The notes under the pieces are model-generated. The model did no database searches, was not told the origin of the DNA, and saw nothing but the letters and a program-made list of their open reading frames with translations. From the NCBI GenBank assembly GCA_900772565.1, contig CAAHET010000054.1:1-28511 (forward strand): a stretch of DNA of 28,511 nt. Direction: 5' to 3'. Both the position numbers and the translations under genes were made by a program. This document shows, piece after piece, positions 22,623-28,511 of this stretch. Source of the stretch: an uncultured Faecalibacterium sp. (lineage in GTDB: Bacteria; Bacillota; Clostridia; Oscillospirales; Ruminococcaceae). How positions within the stretch are numbered: the first letter of the stretch is position 1; each line of letters opens with the position of its first letter.

Positions 22623-23717
22623 ATGACCCGTACTGCATTTCTTGCTGCGCTGGAGCAGCTTCTGGCCCCCTTGCCGGAGGCCGAGCGCAAGGACGCTTTG
22701 AGTTATTACGAGGATTATCTGGACGCCGCCGGGCCGGAGAACGAAGCCCGCGCCATTGCGGAGCTGGGCAGCCCGGAGGAGGTCGCCCGCAAAATTCTGG
22801 ACGAGCAAAGCCCGGCAGGCACTACTGCCGCCCCGACGTCCCCTGCCCGCAAGCCGCGTTCCCGCTGGCGCATGGTGCTGGGCGGCGGGCTGGCGGTGCT
22901 GGTGCTGGCCTGCTTTTTCTTCCAGCACTCCAAGGCCACCCCGGTGCAGCCGGTCGAGCCTGCGTCCCCGGCAGCAGACAGCAGCTCTGTCCCGGAGGAG
23001 AGCAACGGCACCCACCTCGCTGTCCCGGCTGATACCGTGCCCCTCACCATCCCCGCCGATGACCTTGGGGAAAGCACCCTGAACATCCCGCTGGAAAAGC
23101 TGAACCAAGAGCTGAAGCTCAGCCTAAACTACGGCTCTGTGACCTTTGTCACCGACCCGTCCCTTACCTCGGACAAATACGCCACCTTCCAATTCGACAA
23201 CTTCCCGCATTCGCCTGTTCTGCGCACCACCGGCGGGGATGGACGCACCACCCTGACCTTTGAAATGCCGGAGAACTGGCAGGTAGCCGAGGATGCCCCG
23301 GAAGCCATGCTCACTGTCACCATCCCGGCAGACGCCCTCACCCGGCTGATCGTCAGCTTGGAGACCGGCGATGTCCGCCTTGCGCCCATGCAGCTGAAAA
23401 CGCTGAATGTCGCGCTTGCCAATGGCGGTCTGCGTGCCGAAAACCTGACCGTGACCCGCGACCTGCTGGTCGAGCTGCCTGCTGGCGGATGCAATATCGA
23501 TCACCTTTCCGTTGCAGAATACGCCAACATCACCGCAACCCGCTGCATCCAACTGCATCTGGATGGCGACCCTGCCGACTACACGACCGATGCCCGCACG
23601 GATAACGTTGTACGCATCGGCACAAAAACATACGATAAACGCTATACCTCTACCGGTCCCAACGGGATCCTAAATCTTTACGCCAAAGGGCTGATCGATC
23701 TGAACACTGAAAGATAA
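22623..23717 (+). CDS. PadR-associated HAAS/DUF1700 membrane protein with DUF4097-like beta domain
   Basis: A 364-residue protein in three parts. Residues 1-70 are an alpha-helical HAAS (DUF1700) domain (FLAALEQLLAPLPEAERKDALSYYEDYLDAAG...AIAELGSPEEVARKIL). A single membrane helix follows at about 85-98. After a Pro/Ser-rich linker, the region from about 140 on resembles the DUF4097 adhesin-like beta-helix (LIVSLETGDVRLAPMQLKTLNVALANGGLRAENLTVTRDL). The domain order predicts a cytoplasmic HAAS domain and an extracellular beta domain. HAAS proteins occur next to PadR genes and probably sense membrane or envelope state. The ligand and output are unknown. Its start is coupled to the padR stop. 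Confidence 0.85.
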   Translation: MTRTAFLAALEQLLAPLPEAERKDALSYYEDYLDAAGPENEARAIAELGSPEEVARKILDEQSPAGTTAAPTSPARKPRSRWRMVLGGGLAVLVLACFFFQHSKATPVQPVEPASPAADSSSVPEESNGTHLAVPADTVPLTIPADDLGESTLNIPLEKLNQELKLSLNYGSVTFVTDPSLTSDKYATFQFDNFPHSPVLRTTGGDGRTTLTFEMPENWQVAEDAPEAMLTVTIPADALTRLIVSLETGDVRLAPMQLKTLNVALANGGLRAENLTVTRDLLVELPAGGCNIDHLSVAEYANITATRCIQLHLDGDPADYTTDARTDNVVRIGTKTYDKRYTSTGPNGILNLYAKGLIDLNTER

Positions 23718-23736
23718 CGCCCCTCATAACAGAAAT

Positions 23737-23780
23737 CGCCCCTCTTCTATGGCTTTGCGCCAGCGAAGAGGGGCGGTTTT
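23737..23780 (+). terminator. Intrinsic terminator between the padR operon and uvrC (convergent)
   Basis: CGCCCCTCTTC pairs with GAAGAGGGGCG (23737-23775), followed by GTTTTGTG on the plus strand. The reverse strand has a weaker T-rich tail (ATTTCTGTT) and could also end the uvrC transcript. Confidence 0.8.
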
Positions 23781-23784
23781 GTGT

Positions 23785-25635
23785 TTATGCCTGATGGAAA
23801 TACTCGTAGATGGTCTGCGCCAGCTGTCTGCCCACACCGGGGGTGTTTTCCAGCTGGTCGGGGGTGGCTTCCTTCACCGCGCCCACGCTCTTGAACTGCG
23901 CCAGCAGGGCTTTGGCTGTTTTGGGGCCTACGCCCGGCACCTCGGTCAGGGTGGAGGAGTAGCTTTTCTGCTTCATCTGTTGCTTGCGGTAGGCGTTGGC
24001 AAAGCGGTGGGTCTCGTCCTGAATAGCAGTGATGAAGGTAAAGGTGCCGCGGTTCATATTGATGGCAATTTCCCGCCCGTCGCTGTCCACGATGGCGCGG
24101 GTGCGGTGGTGGTCATCCTTTACCATGCCGTACAGCGGCACATCTGCCAGCGCTGTACCGGCAAGTGCTTCCTTTGCGGCGCTCACCTGTCCCCTGCCGC
24201 CGTCCATCAGCAAAAGATCCGGCTTCTGCCCGAACCAGTTGCCGCTGGACTGACCATTTTCGGCCTGTGCGGCGTATTTTTCGTACTCTGCCGCCCGGCG
24301 GGAGACGGTCTCTGCCAGCGAGGCGTAGTCGTCCGTGCCCGCCACGGTTTTCATCTTAAATTTGCGGTAGCCCGCCTTGAAGGGCTTGCCGTCCTTGAAG
24401 GTGACCATGCCGCAGACGCTGCTGCCATCGCCCCAGTTGGAGATATCGTAGCTTTCAATGGCGCGGGGCGGCTTTGAAAGCCCCAGCACCTGCGCCAGTT
24501 CGTCCAGCAGCTTTTCCTCCCGGGCATAGCGGCCGCTCTCCCGCGCCAGACGCTCCACCGCGTTGGTGTGCGCCATCTCCACCAGATGCGCTTTATCGCC
24601 CCGCTGGGGCACATACAGCTGTACCTCGCTGCCCCGCTTCTGGTTCAGCGCCTGCTGCAAGGCATCCACGTCCGGCGGCAGCGCATCCACCGCGATGATT
24701 TTGGGGATCTGTTCATCGTCCAGATAGTACCGGGGCAGAAATTCCTCCCGCACTGCGTCGATATCCGAGGTATCGTGGAACAGAAACTCCCGCTTGTCGG
24801 TCAGCCGTCCCTCCCGGAAGCGCAGCACCGCCGCGCATACGCTGTCCGGCGTACCGGCAAGCGCCACCACATCCATCTCCACGTCCGGGTCTACCACCAC
24901 CTTCTGCCCTGCGGTCAGCTTGGTGATGGCGTTGATCTGATCCCGCAGAAGGGCGGCGGTCTCAAATTCCAGCCGGTCGGAGGCCTCCTGCATCCGCTCG
25001 TTGAGGGTTTTCAGGATATCCTTTTTGCCGTAGCGGATGAGGTGCACCGCGTTTTTGACCGCCTGATTGTAGGTCTCACAGCTGATTTTTCCGCTGCACA
25101 CCGCCATGCACTTGCCGATATGGGCATTCAGGCAGGGGCGTCCCTTGCCGATCTCCTGTGGGAAGCGCTTGGAGCAGCGCGGCAGCAGAAAGGCGTCCAT
25201 GGCCGTTTCTGCCATCTGCCGCGCCGCAAAGCTGGAGGTGTAGGGGCCGATATACTCCGCCCCGTCCTCTTCCTTTTGCAGGGTAAAGGAAAGGCGCGGC
25301 CAGTCCTCCCGGGTGACGCGGATATAGCTGTAACCCTTGTCATCCTTGAGCAGGATGTTGTACTTGGGCGTATGCGCCTTGATCTGGCTGGCCTCCAGCA
25401 CCAGCGCTTCGAACTCACTCTGACAGACGATGACATCAAAGGCGTAGGCGTGGGCGATCATCTGGCTGACCTTGTTGTCGTGGGGCACGCCCTCGCGGAA
25501 ATACTGGCTTACCCGGATGCGCAGGCGCTTGGCCTTGCCGATATAGATGATGGTGTCGCTTTTGTCCCGAATGATATACACCCCGGGCAGCAGCGGCAGC
25601 ATACAGGCTTTTTGGTAGAGCTCGGCCTTGGTCAT
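23785..25635 (-). CDS. uvrC: UvrABC excinuclease subunit C
   Basis: A 616-residue nucleotide excision repair nuclease that makes both incisions around a lesion marked by UvrA/UvrB. The N-terminal GIY-YIG nuclease (about 14-95: GVYIIRDKSDTIIYIGKAKRL) is intact. A cysteine cluster (PCLNAHIGKCMAVCSGKISCETY), the UVR motif (LNERMQEASDRLEFETAALLRDQI), the RNase H-like C-nuclease (ESYDISNWGDGSSVCGMV; DLLLMDGGRGQVSAA) and C-terminal helix-hairpin-helix repeats (LTEVPGVGPKTAKALL; NTPGVGRQLA) follow in normal order. The ATG at 25635 follows GAGGAAGG. It lies 75 bases downstream of the HPr terminator; I see no strong promoter there. Confidence 0.96.
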   Translation of the reverse strand: MTKAELYQKACMLPLLPGVYIIRDKSDTIIYIGKAKRLRIRVSQYFREGVPHDNKVSQMIAHAYAFDVIVCQSEFEALVLEASQIKAHTPKYNILLKDDKGYSYIRVTREDWPRLSFTLQKEEDGAEYIGPYTSSFAARQMAETAMDAFLLPRCSKRFPQEIGKGRPCLNAHIGKCMAVCSGKISCETYNQAVKNAVHLIRYGKKDILKTLNERMQEASDRLEFETAALLRDQINAITKLTAGQKVVVDPDVEMDVVALAGTPDSVCAAVLRFREGRLTDKREFLFHDTSDIDAVREEFLPRYYLDDEQIPKIIAVDALPPDVDALQQALNQKRGSEVQLYVPQRGDKAHLVEMAHTNAVERLARESGRYAREEKLLDELAQVLGLSKPPRAIESYDISNWGDGSSVCGMVTFKDGKPFKAGYRKFKMKTVAGTDDYASLAETVSRRAAEYEKYAAQAENGQSSGNWFGQKPDLLLMDGGRGQVSAAKEALAGTALADVPLYGMVKDDHHRTRAIVDSDGREIAINMNRGTFTFITAIQDETHRFANAYRKQQMKQKSYSSTLTEVPGVGPKTAKALLAQFKSVGAVKEATPDQLENTPGVGRQLAQTIYEYFHQA

Positions 25636-25699
25636 GCAGCACCTTCCTCAGTGTTTATGGAGGACTCCCTACAGCGGAATCCCTCGCGGTAAAAATGTG

Positions 25700-25732
25700 T
25701 ACCAAAAAAGCGGCAGGGATCCCCCGCCGCTT
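25700..25732 (-). terminator. Intrinsic terminator after the HPr gene
   Basis: On the minus strand AAGCGGCGGGGGA pairs with TCCCTGCCGCTT (25708-25732, one bulge), followed by TTTTTTGG. It closes the HPr transcript 22 bases after its stop. Confidence 0.88.
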
Positions 25733-25753
25733 TCTGTTGCTTGTGATACAGAC

Positions 25754-26017
25754 TTACTCTGCAAAGCCGGACTCCACCAGCTTGATCAGGCCGTCCACGG
25801 CAGCCTGCTCATCAGCGCCGTCAGCGATGATGCGGATGGTGGTGCCGCCAACGATACCCAGAGACAGAACGCCCAGCAGGCTCTTTGCGTTCACGCGGCG
25901 TTCTTCCTTTTCGACCCAGATGGAAGACTTGAACTCGTTTGCCTTCTGGATAAAGAAGGTAGCCGGACGAGCGTGCAGACCAACCTGATTTTCAACGGTA
26001 ACTTCTTTTACGTACAT
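25754..26017 (-). CDS. ptsH: Phosphocarrier protein HPr
   Basis: An 87-residue PTS phosphocarrier. The phosphorylation site GLHARPA gives His15 and Arg17, and the regulatory Ser46 lies in NAKSLLGVLSLG, so it can be phosphorylated by enzyme I and by HPr kinase/phosphorylase. His15 excludes a Crh protein, which lacks it. It stands alone between its own promoter and terminator, with no ptsI beside it, as in several Clostridia. The start has AGGAG (from TAGGAGCG) upstream. It may link PTS sugar uptake and carbon catabolite control to systems such as the sialic acid operon; that is inference. Confidence 0.94.
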   Translation of the reverse strand: MYVKEVTVENQVGLHARPATFFIQKANEFKSSIWVEKEERRVNAKSLLGVLSLGIVGGTTIRIIADGADEQAAVDGLIKLVESGFAE

Positions 26018-26084
26018 AGTAAAGCGCTCCTATCTAATATCGTTTTGGTGTACAAAAGCATAGTGTGCCTGTTGTGTTACACTC

Positions 26085-26113
26085 ATTTTAGCGCAAGTCG
26101 AAACGGTTGTACA
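26085..26113 (-). promoter_or_regulatory. Predicted promoter of the HPr gene
   Basis: TGTACA and TAAAAT on the minus strand with a 17-base spacer; the leader is about 60 bases. The -35 box matches four of six consensus positions. Palindromic TTTGTACAAA lies upstream at 26170-26179. Confidence 0.5.
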
Positions 26114-26299
26114 GTCCCCTTTTGCATTTTTGGCGGTTTTCCCAATGAAACCGAGAGCATTTTTCAGGTTTTGTACAAAGACAATAAAATTATACCCCGA
26201 AGGTTAGAGGGGTAATACAAAAGTTTTCAACAACTTTTAGACCGCCGGGGAGTTTTCCTCTGAATTTTGTGTATTTTTACCGATATTTCCGGTGCCGGC
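26114..26299 (-). other. AT-rich spacer between the trmD fusion gene and HPr gene
   Basis: No gene. Bases 26193-26214 form a TACCCC/GGGGTA inverted repeat followed on the minus strand by TAATTTTATT, a possible weak terminator for the rimM-trmD transcript. AAAGTT/AACTTT at about 26219-26238 is a second small inverted repeat. The TTTGTACAAA palindrome is at 26170-26179. Confidence 0.4.
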
Positions 26300-27547
26300 T
26301 CACTCCTGCGCAGGGCCTGCGTAGCGCATCTGCACCAGTGCGCATTTGCGCGTCACGGTGGGGTATTGCTGCGGGTCAAATTCCAGACTGGTGCTGCCGT
26401 CCAGCTGCCAGCCCATGCGGGTATACAGTGCAATGGCGCGGGTGTTGGTGTTCAGCACGCTCAGCACCGGGTGTGCGTGCTCTGGCAGCTTTTTGCGGGC
26501 AAAATCCAGCAGCTTTGCACCGATGCCGTTGCCCCGGGCTTTTTCCGTGACGAACAGGTGCTCGATATGCCCCGCCTTGTGGCTGACGCACACCATGCCG
26601 TCCGGCATGTCCTTGGTGGTGTGCAGGTAGCACACCCAGCCCGCCGCCTTTTCCTGCTGCAATTGCAGCAAAAACTGCGGCTCGGTCAGGGTGCGGCAGT
26701 ATTCCGGCGTCCAGTTGTCGGCGCAGACAGCCTGCCGTCCCTCGGCAAACAGCTTTGCGGCGGCGGCAAACTGCTCGGCGGTCTTTACCAGCCGGACATT
26801 CTCGCCCCGCTTCCACTTGGGCACTTCGGCAATGGGGTGGCTCGCGCACCACTGCTCGTACAGCTCCGGGCGGCGCAGACGGGTGCGGGTGCGGCTCTGC
26901 TCACCGCGCCATGCGTCGATTTTTGCGTGGTCGCCGCCCAGCAGCACCTCGGGCACGGCACGGCCTTCCCACACCTCGGGGCGGGTGTACTGGGGGTATT
27001 CCAGCAAACCGTCCCAGTAGCTTTCCTCCTCGTAGCCCTTCTGCTCGGCCAGTACGCCGGGCTTCAGGCGCAGCACGCTATCTGCCACCACAAGGCTGGC
27101 CAGTTCGCCGCCGGTCAGGATATAATCACCGATGGAGATCTCCTCGTCCGCAAAAGCTTCGATGACACGCTCGTCAATGCCCTCGTAGTGGCCGCAGACC
27201 AGCGTCAGGTTGTCGTACTGTGCCAGCCGCTTTGCGTGCTCCTCGGTGTATCGCTGCCCGCCCGCCGTCAGGAACACGATATGCGGGGCGGGGCGTCCCT
27301 GCTGGGCCACCTCGCGCTGCACCGCCCGCAGGCAGTCCGCGATGGGCTGGGCGTACAGCACCATGCCGCAGCCGCCGCCGTAGGGGTAGTCATCAGTCTG
27401 CTTCTGCTTATTCAAAGTATAGTCCCGGATCTGGTGGCAGTGGGTCTCAATATAGCCCCGCTTTGCCGCCCGTCCGATGATGCTGGCATCCAGCACCTGC
27501 TGGCACATCTCCGGGAACAGGGTCACGATATCCACACGCATTCCCAT
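26300..27547 (-). CDS. trmD: tRNA (guanine-N1)-methyltransferase TrmD fused to a C-terminal GNAT acetyltransferase domain
   Basis: A 415-residue protein. Residues 1-240 are a complete TrmD, the SAM-dependent enzyme that makes m1G37 in tRNA. The knot-forming and SAM-binding blocks are GGGCGMVL (57-64), CGHYEGIDERV (118-128) and SIGDYILTGGELA (138-150), and the catalytic block is WDGLLEYPQYTRP (178-190). From about 250 the chain continues as a GNAT N-acetyltransferase: IEHLFVTEKARGNGIGAKLLDFARKK (328-353) is the acetyl-CoA motif A, and LNTNTRAIALYTRMGW (365-380) is motif B. Ordinary TrmD ends near 240-250. The ATG at 27547 is four bases after the rimM stop with GGAGG upstream. The acetylation target is unknown. 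Confidence 0.92.
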   Translation of the reverse strand: MGMRVDIVTLFPEMCQQVLDASIIGRAAKRGYIETHCHQIRDYTLNKQKQTDDYPYGGGCGMVLYAQPIADCLRAVQREVAQQGRPAPHIVFLTAGGQRYTEEHAKRLAQYDNLTLVCGHYEGIDERVIEAFADEEISIGDYILTGGELASLVVADSVLRLKPGVLAEQKGYEEESYWDGLLEYPQYTRPEVWEGRAVPEVLLGGDHAKIDAWRGEQSRTRTRLRRPELYEQWCASHPIAEVPKWKRGENVRLVKTAEQFAAAAKLFAEGRQAVCADNWTPEYCRTLTEPQFLLQLQQEKAAGWVCYLHTTKDMPDGMVCVSHKAGHIEHLFVTEKARGNGIGAKLLDFARKKLPEHAHPVLSVLNTNTRAIALYTRMGWQLDGSTSLEFDPQQYPTVTRKCALVQMRYAGPAQE

Positions 27548-27550
27548 GGC

Positions 27551-28087
27551 TTACTCCTCCTCCCGCTCGCTGTCAAAATCGTCATCCAGCAGGCCGGGGA
27601 TGGGGGTGACGAGGATATACCCCTCCGGCGGGTTGCGCTCTTTCAGGAAAGCATCCACCCCGGGGAACATATACTCCTTGCCGCCGGGTGCCTTGACGGT
27701 GTAGATATCCTGCGCACCCGGGTGGTCCACGCTGGTCACCACGCCGTACACCTTGCCGGTGTCGGCGTCCCGTACCTCGCAGCCGATGAGGTCTGCCACA
27801 TACCACCGGCCTGCGGGCAGGGTGGCATCGTTGCGGTCAAAGTAGAACACCTGCCCGCGCAGCGCCCGGGCGGCGTCCATATCGCTGACCCCTTCCAGCT
27901 GGAGCAGCGCCATCTGCCCCTGCGGACGGATGGAAAGGATCTTATACGCCTTGCCGCCCTGCGCCGAAGGGTACAGGCGGCCCGCTTTTTTCAAAAAATC
28001 CACCCCGTCGCACCAAAGCTCCAGCTTCATTTCCCCGCGCACACCGTGGGTGGTAACAACTTTTCCGGCTTCCAGATATTGCTGCAT
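27551..28087 (-). CDS. rimM: Ribosome maturation factor RimM
   Basis: A 178-residue 16S rRNA processing/30S maturation protein that binds ribosomal protein S19. The N-terminal RimM domain (EAGKVVTTHGVRGEMKLELWCD) and the C-terminal PRC barrel (WYVADLIGCEVRDADTGKVYGVVTSVDHPGAQDIYTVKAPGGKEYMFP) are both complete. AGGAG lies seven bases upstream of the ATG. The khpA-rimM-trmD order is the usual Firmicute arrangement. Here, however, a 208-bp hairpin element and an intrinsic terminator separate it from khpA, and I found no convincing promoter in between. Confidence 0.95.
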   Translation of the reverse strand: MQQYLEAGKVVTTHGVRGEMKLELWCDGVDFLKKAGRLYPSAQGGKAYKILSIRPQGQMALLQLEGVSDMDAARALRGQVFYFDRNDATLPAGRWYVADLIGCEVRDADTGKVYGVVTSVDHPGAQDIYTVKAPGGKEYMFPGVDAFLKERNPPEGYILVTPIPGLLDDDFDSEREEE

Positions 28088-28105
28088 CGTTTTCTCCTGT
28101 AAGAA

Positions 28106-28313
28106 CCCTCTCAGTCAATGCCTGCGGCATTGCCAGCTCCCCCGAGGGGGGGAGCTTTTTGACGAAGAGGTGGTGTATTGCTTGTTTGTCCAGAACGCTC
28201 CTGTGTACAGTCTGCTCCAAGCTCCCCTTTCGAGGAAAGACTTCCCCCGCTCCGGGGGAAGATGTCACCGTAGGTGACAAAAAGGGGAATCTGGCGCGAA
28301 GCGCCTGAGAGGG
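28106..28313. repeat. Hairpin-rich inverted-repeat element, copy 3
   Basis: A 208-bp element with inverted ends AACCCTCTCAG (from 28104) and CTGAGAGGGTT. It has the same order of hairpins as copy 2: AATGCC/GGCATT, GCTCCCCC/GGGGGGAGC, then CTTCCCCC/GGGGGAAG, GTCACC/GGTGAC and GGCGC/GCGCC. The AATGCC/GGCATT stem differs from copy 2 (AAAGCC/GGCTTT) by a compensatory pair. The middle is unrelated to copy 2. It lies between rimM and khpA. Confidence 0.8.
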
Positions 28314-28325
28314 TTTTCTATAACC

Positions 28326-28357
28326 AAAAAGGCCCCTTGCCACAAGGGCAAAGGGCC
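28326..28357 (-). terminator. Intrinsic terminator after khpA
   Basis: On the minus strand GGCCCTTTGCCC pairs with GGCAAGGGGCC, followed by TTTTTGG, 11 bases after the khpA stop. Confidence 0.85.
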
Positions 28358-28367
28358 AGTAGGGTGC

Positions 28368-28511
28368 TCAGTCGATCTCAACAAGGACCTTTTCATCGAC
28401 CCGCACAGCAGCCGCGCGCATCACCACACGAATGGCTTTTGCGATCCGGCCCTGCTTGCCGATGACACGGCCCATATCTCCCTCTGCCACGCTCAGGTGG
28501 TAGACGATGGT
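28368..28511 (-). CDS. khpA: KH-domain RNA-binding protein KhpA (YlqC), C-terminal part
   Basis: The last 47 codons of a small protein of about 75-80 residues; its 5' end lies beyond the window. The KH domain signature is HLSVAEGDMGRVIGKQGRIAKAIR with the GxxG loop GKQG, ending VLVEID-stop. In Firmicutes KhpA (with KhpB) binds many RNAs and affects cell division and envelope synthesis. Its place upstream of rimM and trmD is the conserved rpsP-khpA-rimM-trmD order. Confidence 0.92.
   Translation of the reverse strand, partial: TIVYHLSVAEGDMGRVIGKQGRIAKAIRVVMRAAAVRVDEKVLVEID

Noticed and set aside
24568..25692. 374-codon plus-strand open frame opposite uvrC
   Set aside because: Antisense to the conserved nuclease domains of uvrC; no ribosome-binding site or family match.
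26267..28102. 611-codon plus-strand open frame opposite trmD and rimM
   Set aside because: It spans two convincing minus-strand genes and their junction and has no recognisable domain.
28106..28160. Simple intrinsic terminator after rimM/khpA
   Set aside because: The hairpin with TTTTT at 28136-28160 is part of the repeated 208-bp element and lies upstream, not downstream, of the minus-strand genes' reading direction on that strand.

Overview
The window reads as a chromosomal segment of a GC-rich, anaerobic, low-motility Firmicute. The closest fit I can offer from memory is a Faecalibacterium-like Oscillospiraceae/Ruminococcaceae gut commensal. This is an inference from codon use, Ser/Ala/Thr-rich lipoprotein linkers, Firmicute sigma-A promoters, a T-box leader, HPr with both His15 and Ser46, and the khpA-rimM-trmD order. 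No search was run. There are 26 supportable protein genes or gene remnants. I see no rRNA, tRNA, CRISPR array, phage or insertion sequence with a transposase.

Region 1 (1-6.6 kb): the 3' part of glycogen phosphorylase (+), then a minus-strand block. The block holds a MATE exporter preceded by an internally deleted LacI-type regulator, the Mg2+ transporter mgtE, and a BASS-family (bile acid:Na+ symporter-like) transporter behind a complete T-box riboswitch.

Region 2 (6.6-15.2 kb): a sialic acid (N-acetylneuraminate) catabolic locus. A divergent RpiR/MurR-type regulator faces an operon of a CUT1 sugar ABC transporter (binding protein and two permeases, no ATPase), NanA lyase, a YhcH/NanQ-type anomerase, NanE epimerase, a NanK-type ROK kinase and an SGNH esterase that probably removes O-acetyl groups. 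TGAAA/TTTCA palindromes in the 486-bp divergent intergenic region, one inside the operon promoter, are the likely operators. Two intra-operon hairpins with T-tracts suggest graded expression.

Region 3 (15.2-19.1 kb): glnS and a small membrane-anchored FMN-binding protein (+), an AT-rich gene-poor stretch with an unrecognised small ORF, and gpsA (-).

Region 4 (19.2-23.8 kb): a three-gene polar amino-acid ABC transporter (+), an array of hairpin-rich inverted-repeat elements, and a PadR regulator with its usual membrane partner (HAAS/DUF1700 plus DUF4097-like) behind a perfect 23-bp palindrome.

Region 5 (23.8-28.5 kb, all -): uvrC, HPr, a TrmD protein fused to a GNAT acetyltransferase domain, rimM and the 3' end of khpA. 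Another copy of the hairpin element lies between rimM and khpA.

The strongest leads for something undescribed are: the hairpin element family, whose three copies show compensatory changes in the stems; the T-box-controlled BASS transporter, with a probable isoleucine AUC specifier; the TrmD-GNAT fusion; and the in-frame-deleted LacI coupled to a MATE pump.
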